Source of the DNA: Leguminivora glycinivorella
Taxonomy: Eukaryota > Arthropoda > Insecta > Lepidoptera > Tortricidae
DNA length: 64,000 nucleotides
Direction of reading: 5' to 3'
Assembly (NCBI RefSeq): GCF_023078275.1
Contig: NC_062981.1
Span: 17,972,846-18,036,845 of the forward strand
Under the pieces are notes generated by a model. It had not been told where the DNA came from and did no database searches. It was given only the letters and a program-made list of their open reading frames with translations. Made by a program: the position numbers and the translations under genes. Numbering within the stretch: position 1 is the first letter of the stretch; the number at the start of each line of letters is the position of its first letter. This document shows, piece by piece, positions 57,968-64,000 of this stretch.

Positions 57968-58342
57968 TACACCCTGTTTTTATTGAATTCCGTTAACTTT
58001 AAGGGAAGATTCTTTAGTTCAAATACAATCAATTTTTCTTAGAAATTAGCTTCTTAACTCTTACGGTTATCGAATTATTAAAAAAAAAGTAAAAAAAATA
58101 CTGAACACGTGTGTGGCATCCCTTACCACTTCCTTATGGTTTTTTTTTACATGTGCCGTCAAACACTTAACAATGACTTTAATGTTATGACTAAGGTTCT
58201 CTCACACTAATTAACCCATTTATCATGTATGGAAATGAAAAAAAAAAATTTTTTTTTACAAAAAGCGATATACAGTGTGGTTCCTGATGATGAACCTAAC
58301 TGCGTGTCGAATTTAACGGAAAACATAAAAAAACACGGTGTA
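57968..58342. mobile_element. TIR element, 'tacaccctgtttttattg'
   Basis: Left end 'tacaccctgtttttattga' plus 'ttccgttaa'; right end is the near-inverse ('ttaacggaaaacataaaaaa' then 'acacggtgta'). 375 bp, non-coding. Confidence 0.65.
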
Positions 58343-58849
58343 TTGTTTTGTAACTGTTTTCTTTTTTATTTTACTTTTGTACTCATATTGTAAAAAACCT
58401 AGCCTAAGAGAAAATATAAATAGATACTACGCCTTCTTTAATCCTTCATGTCAACTGTAACCTTACTTATAACCACAGACGTGCAAATTAAAAAAATCTA
58501 ATTCAAGGAAGATCAAAGGTCATCCAATCGTTATCAACTACAATTTTCCGATAGCAAAATTCTTCTTCAAAAAGACTTATCTACCCATTCAATAGTTACA
58601 TTGAAAAATAACTCTAAAACTTTAGCAACACATCACATTTTGGAGTATAAAGTCGTTTGTATTGCATATACGGCCTTTTCAGAAATGCAGAGTACTAAGT
58701 CAGTGCATCGTGCATGCACTCGGCCTACTTAAGGTGCACTTGACCGACAAACAGACATGGCCTTTGTGTATTTATTTATAGATTCCAGGCTTTTTTGTTT
58801 AGGCAGTACTCGTATGGTATAGAGGCGCAGCATATTATACAATAATAAA
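58343..58849. other. Intergenic AT-rich DNA
   Basis: Nothing recognised. Confidence 0.3.
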
Positions 58850-59065
58850 GAGTACCATCGTACAGTATGGCCACAGCACTCCCGCTCCCCGCTGAAAGTG
58901 CCGCCCACCCCCGCTCGGTTACCTCACAGTTACTGCTTGTCAAAAACGTGACCAGTCGACCTGTCATACCATACCTCACTCTTACAAGCATAGTACGCGT
59001 TCACCTACACGAGCTTAGAATGTGTGCTAGGAACGCGCCTCTTTCATTTATTTGATCGCCAGTGT
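58850..59065 (+). repeat. Interspersed repeat shared with 27315-27525
   Basis: Same ordered phrases as 27315-27525, including 'actcccgctccccgctgaaa' and 'gtacgcgttcacctacacga'. Confidence 0.75.
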
Positions 59066-60360
59066 CCGAGATGTGATAAAGGGTACCTATGTAATGAAAG
59101 CTGGTGCATATTACGCAAAATTCATCTTTAGAAAACATTTCCCTATTGTTTTTAGAAATGAATTAATGTGGCAAAATGTGGGGATAAAAGTGTGGCATAT
59201 TCTATGTCACTGCTTTAAGTAGTGCCACAATATTCTAGCAGATGGCGCTTAACGTCTGGAGCGTCTGCTAGTAGACAAGTGCGTTTTGTATGAATCCTAC
59301 AACGCGCTAACGGAGTTTCCAAAGTTAGTAAAACAAAGAAGGGTTGGCGGATTTAAATAGCTGTAAAATATTGTATTAGGTAAAATAAACCAGGGGGATA
59401 GATTCAAGTATAAAATCATTTTAAAGGCCAGTTTCATCAGTGACTTCGAAGTTCAGAGACTGTCGCTTTTATACATGTAAAAATAAATCTAAAAGGTTTT
59501 TTATAAATTAAAAACAGTTTTCGAGATACGTGTATGATTTTATTTTTCCCCGTAATATTCATTAACAATAACCATCTTTGGTAAAAAAATCATAAATTTA
59601 TGTTGGTAAACTTCGGAGATAAGCGGGGGGATAGCCTAGGAACCATCCGGTCTTGCTACTACTGGGAAAATAACTTAATTCTATAACAGTACTTTTTATG
59701 TCACCAAAAATTAAGTCTGGTAATTTGAAATAGTTTTTTTAGTTAAGCCACCAAAATTTGTGACAAAAAACGTATAATAGAATAAAAATAATATTATTTT
59801 AATTCACTAAAAATCAGGCGAAAATGGAATCAGGACTTTTGTTTTAAATTCGACTACTTTGATTTATGACCTTTATAACTCATTAAGAAACCACCTATTT
59901 TTGTGAATGATACTTCGTAGTAGCAAAAAGCGGACTAATTAAATCAGTTATGGCACAAGCAATAAAAGGACAAGTGAAGTTATGGTTGTTTTGTATATAC
60001 ATTATGTGTTGAAACACTATGAAAACTGAAACCACCCCAAAAACAAGACGGATGTTCAATATTTTACTAGCTCGGAATAACATTCACGGCAAAAATTACA
60101 TAAGCAAAAAAATTGGAACAGACTTTTCGTTAGGATCATAATAAAGAAGAATAAAAATTAATCCACCTTTAAATGCTCGCCAAGAAGCGCTAAAACCACA
60201 TACGTACGTACTGAAATAAGTATTTTCATATTCTTCTTACCTAAAAACTCTCTACCATTGACGATGTAATTTCCTGCATTATTTCAAAAGTGACTCATGT
60301 GTTCAACCGCATTTTCATTACATCATGGTATAATAATATATTTCGTCGCTACTACTATCG
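59066..60360. other. Intergenic AT-rich DNA, no gene recognised
   Basis: Contains a 'ctagcagatggcgct' repeat-like phrase near 59236 and long A/T stretches. No exon or RNA gene was supported. Confidence 0.3.
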
Positions 60361-60361
60361 C

Positions 60362-60470
60362 TTAAATAGCTCAGGTTGTACTAGCGTAACGTAAAATGAC
60401 GGACGGTCCTGATGTCGTGGGTTCGATCCCCGGCAGTCGAAATGAACTTTTTTTTGTTTTTATTTTTATT
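60362..60470 (+). mobile_element. tRNA-like SINE head
   Basis: Box A 'tagctcaggttg' and box B 'ggttcgatccc' match the RNA polymerase III consensus closely, but no acceptor-stem pairing or intact anticodon arm was found. It runs into a T-rich tract, so a tRNA-derived SINE or relic rather than a tRNA gene. Confidence 0.55.
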
Positions 60471-60838
60471 TTATTTTTCTTTTACCGCCTTTTTACCCCC
60501 TTTATTTAAAATATTGTTTTTTTTTGTTGTATATAACATTTTATTTAATTCTGTGAGTAATTTAGGTACAGTCAAGATATTTAATTCCCTAGCCATTTTA
60601 AAATGTTATTAGACACATGTAATGCAATAAGGTCGAAAACTGTATTTCAGTATTAGTATTGATTGAAGGTAACCTAAGGTTCAACATCGTTCCTCCCCGC
60701 AACCGCAATACTCTGTCTTAGCTAACCATCGCTAGACGGCGTTATGCCCTTGTAATAAGGATTACAAATGTACAGTGACAGTTGTCCGGTATGACTCATA
60801 GATTTATATATTATTAAGCTAGATTGAGTTGTTAGGCC

Positions 60839-61232
60839 AAAAAGTGTGTCCACATGAGAGGGTAAAGTTGGGGCTGGTGTCCCTCTCGCACTTATTGCCA
60901 CTGTCAAAATTATTTGAATGACGTCATCACTGTCATTATTTGGGGATACCAGTCAATATTCAAACTTACTACCAAATCTACTAATACCGAATTAAAGGTT
61001 TTTTTTAATTGCGCAAATCTTTGGTTTTATGGCTTCATAATAATGACTTACCAATTCGCTACAAGGTATTAATATCCTTGCCTCGATATAATACAAAAAC
61101 ATTTAAGAAGTTTATTAACTTAGTTATCATACAGGTAAAAACACTACTACTATAGTAATCTCTTTAACACTGGTCACACGTGCGAGAGGGACACCAGCCC
61201 CAACTTTGACCCTCTCATGTGGATACACTTTT
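60839..61232. mobile_element. TIR element with 53-bp termini
   Basis: 60839-60891 and 61179-61231 are near-perfect inverted repeats ('gggctggtgtccctctcgca' and complement). Non-coding interior of about 290 bp. Confidence 0.8.
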
Positions 61233-61521
61233 ACTATCCTAATAAGAACGTTTTTCTGCACCGGTGATAAAGTTCAAATTATAGCAAAAAAAGTGTGAGC
61301 TCAGTCCCTATTGAAAGTCTATGGTATGACTCAATGAAAAATTGGCTAAATAGTAATCGGAAAACAAGCAAAAAGGGTAGAATATATTTCTATAAGTTAT
61401 TCATTACAAAATGAATGTATAATACATTATAATACTCGTTGTAATTGTATAGATTTAAATAAATAATTTTATTAGTTCAAATTAATGACCGTCAAGGAAC
61501 AAAAACTAATTGAGTCGCTAT

Positions 61522-61657
61522 TAGACCGTTTTCACATTATCCGATCCGATAACGGATGTCGGAAGGATATCAATAGATGAATCCAAGATTCCGCCTGTAA
61601 TGTATGGGATATCGGTCCGACATCCGATATCGGATCGGATAATGCGAAAACGCACTT
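61522..61657. mobile_element. Palindromic MITE, 'gatatcggatcgga' family
   Basis: Ends 'accgttttcacattatccga' and inverse of 'ggataatgcgaaaacgcac', with paired inner 'gatgtcgga' and 'tccgacatc'. The copy at 28866-28952 lacks most of the left half. Confidence 0.75.
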
Positions 61658-62640
61658 AGGTCTACATTTTACACTTTTGAAAACCAAGATTAATTAGAGT
61701 CAGTTGTATGGTCGGTATGTAGTGTAAATAAAAAGTCGAAAAGTAGTAGGTTCTTTCTATACTTTTTGCTATGTATTTTATATTTCAGTAGGCAGGCTTC
61801 TGTACCCATATTACAGTACTTTCAATATGTGCTATCCTATAATTAAATTCGGACACTCGCGTAGACACTTCTAATATTATTTGAATGGCATTACCAACAT
61901 TAAATCTCCTTTTGAAAATAAATTTTAAAGAATATCCCACTATCAGATCAGAGCCACTGGTATTTAATTTAAAACAAATGCCTATAATAAATAAATCCGA
62001 TTAACCTTTGGGTTGTCTGCTGTCGAATTTAATTATTTTCATAGAAAATATTTTAATTTGTATCCTTCCAGCTCGAGATTCTTGGAAGCCCTGTAAATTT
62101 TTCTTTGTGACAAGATATGACATGTCAGGAAATTTACACATACATACATTTATTGTAATAAACGTAGTACAAGTGACCAAGATAAAGATGATACAGTAGG
62201 GTATTTTTAAAGTTTATGTAATGAAGAAGTAAAATTGCGGCCTTTTTTAGGTATTTCTATTTATGGAATAAATTGGAAATATCTAATACCTACATACTTA
62301 TTATATATTAGTAGCGGCTCCATTCGTTCAATATTCGTTCGCAATTCATTTTGACATTTAAGTCATTTGAGCATATTATGACAAAAGGTATTTTGATAAA
62401 GAGTTTTTAGTGTGTCACAGTTCCATTTGCAATTTTGATACTTAGGTCTTTATACACTAAGTTGGTTATGGCATGAACGATTTTTTTCCTAAGCAGATAA
62501 GAAGTTAACGTTATTAGCATCAACAAGAATGTTATAAATGCAATTTAGACCCAGATTTTTAAAACATTTAATGTCATTGCAGTAGCTTGTACTTATCAAC
62601 TTATAATATAAATAAAACATAAAAAAAATGAATTAAAAAA
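61658..62640. other. Intergenic AT-rich DNA
   Basis: No gene, RNA or repeat family recognised. Confidence 0.3.
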
Positions 62641-62644
62641 GCTG

Positions 62645-62760
62645 TAATATCTACGACCTACGTATGCGACGACTGAGATTTGAACCCGTGACCTGTGGCT
62701 TGTAAGTCTAACGATAATCGCCGGGGCTATACCTGGCCGTGACATATGGGTCGAAATTAG
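62645..62760 (-). mobile_element. tRNA-like SINE head, minus strand
   Basis: Read on the minus strand: 'tatagccccggcg' (box A-like), 'cttacaagccacagg', 'cgggttcaaatctcag' (box B). No full cloverleaf evident. Confidence 0.5.
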
Positions 62761-63037
62761 ACTTTGCATAGCTTTCGCGTGTTTGTAACAAGCGTTGCTT
62801 CAACGATTCTGAAGAATGGAAGAATACATTTCACAAGATGACGGAAATCTGTCAAATGGTAGAAGAGAAAAACGTGAGATAGATGTATGTACTGACAAGT
62901 ATATACTCTTTTCGACGACTGTCAAATCGCATGCCTAAAATAAATATGTAATTTTTTAAATTACTTTGGACTTTATTATCGGTGGGAAACGTCTGTTTTT
63001 AATCTACCTAAAATATTACTTATGTAGAAATAGGCAT
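62761..63037. other. Intergenic DNA
   Basis: Nothing recognised. Confidence 0.3.
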
Positions 63038-63226
63038 GTAATGAGGAGGAACACTCAAAGGATACGACAGATGGCGCCACCCTATTAGTCCGTGAGACGT
63101 GAGAGCGAGAAGCTGATAATTATGTTTTTTTCTCTCTTTCTCACATATGAATGACAGTGACATGCCTAGACTCTTCAATAGGCGCCGCCTGGCGGGGTAA
63201 AATGTCAGTGTGCCTCCTCATTTACG
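63038..63226. mobile_element. Small TIR MITE
   Basis: 'aatgaggaggaacactca' at the left and 'tgtgcctcctcattt' at the right are imperfect inverted repeats; 'gatggcgccacc' and 'aggcgccgcctgg' lie inside. Confidence 0.5.
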
Positions 63227-63914
63227 TTAATGTGTAATAGAAGAACAGAATAAAAAGCATGCGACACGGCTCATCACCTACTCTCGGCCCAGCTCCACTG
63301 GCGTGGTGGTTTGCCATATGGATTCCTAAATGTAAGACACTAAGGTCCAAACCAAACCACGCAAAAAATGTAAATATATTATTAAATAAAGGTCAAACTT
63401 ATTGGGTGGATTATCATGCTGTTAATATTGTTAAATAGGGACAATTAAAGTCAACCTCGTACTATTATCTGTTCCTAATTTGCCCGGTCAAATATTTAGA
63501 TTTTTTTATTTCCATATAAATATATTGGTGGTTTTTATATGCTAAATATCTGAAATATTATGTGCTATTCATTTCTGCTTAAAAATATCTGTTGTTATAT
63601 TTGCTCTAGAGCACGTTAGAAAAAATTCAAAAATTCTATATCATTAAAAAAAGTCTTATTTCCCGTCATATATTTAGGTGGCTTCGGGTTGTAAACCTTA
63701 AAACTGATTTTTTTTTACATGTGTCCACCATTAAATTACTGTGAGGTATTTTGCTGAAAGAAAACGCTTATTTTTTGGGCGTAGTTTTTTTTAATATCTT
63801 CCATTCCAAACTATTGGTGGATTCGAAAATATAGGTTTTTTAAATTGCGATTAAACGCTGTATATGAAAAAAAACTACTGTTGTAGAATTATTTTCAAAA
63901 ATATCGCACCGTTC
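63227..63914. other. Intergenic AT-rich DNA
   Basis: No gene recognised. Confidence 0.3.
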
Positions 63915-63990
63915 TTAGGCTAGAGAGCATTGCACGGATTGCAAAAATGATGCGGGTTCAAGTCCCGCCGGAAGCGTAAATTTTTCAAAT
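63915..63990 (+). mobile_element. tRNA-like SINE head at window edge
   Basis: 'ggctagagagcattgcac' (box A-like) and 'gcgggttcaagtcccgccgg' (box B with a paired T-arm, gcggg/cccgc). Its continuation lies at or beyond the window end. Confidence 0.45.
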
Positions 63991-64000
63991 TTTTCATATC

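Overview
The window looks like nuclear DNA of a moth or butterfly (Lepidoptera). It is AT-rich, has short exons with GT-AG introns, and is crowded with interspersed repeats of lepidopteran type: elements carrying GTCT microsatellites, RTE-, CR1- and Jockey-like LINE tails, tRNA-derived SINEs and many small terminal-inverted-repeat (TIR) or foldback elements. The family assignments of repeats come from recognition by eye, without a repeat library.

Five host genes could be modelled from splice sites and phase. (1) A seven-exon class A GPCR on the + strand (7310-12076, 427 aa). (2) A three-exon SMYD-type MYND+SET protein on the - strand (12706-15676, 548 aa). (3) A second, divergently oriented SMYD paralogue on the + strand (23110-44376, 520 aa) that lacks the N-terminal MYND finger and has a 16.3 kb intron. 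(4) A small secreted protein of unknown function nested antisense in that intron (41642-42013, 123 aa), with a decayed tandem copy beside it. (5) A six-exon trypsin-like serine protease on the - strand (44593-54742, 287 aa) that converges on the SMYD paralogue.

Mobile DNA: an apparently complete BEL/Pao LTR retrotransposon (29696-35647) has two LTRs identical by eye, one open gag-pol frame and a 5-bp target duplication, so it is a very young insertion in the SMYD intron. A 5'-truncated Jockey/CR1-like LINE (4318-6128) lies exactly between two near-identical 745-bp direct repeats, which read as an exceptionally long target-site duplication.

The least ordinary signal is architectural. Three coding exons in two unrelated genes (SMYD exon 2, protease exons 2 and 4) are each followed by a tandem array of decaying copies made of the 3' part of the exon, its splice donor and a little intron. 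One protease copy keeps an open frame, a donor and a possible in-phase acceptor, so it could be an alternative exon. Another unusual structure is at 49765-51210: a repeat built from degenerate words (gtcataa on the left, ttatgac on the right) around a tandem unit whose hairpin shows a compensatory base-pair change between copies.

The flanks (1-7300 and 54.8-64 kb) are essentially repeats and unrecognised AT-rich DNA. No rRNA, canonical tRNA gene or CRISPR array was seen.
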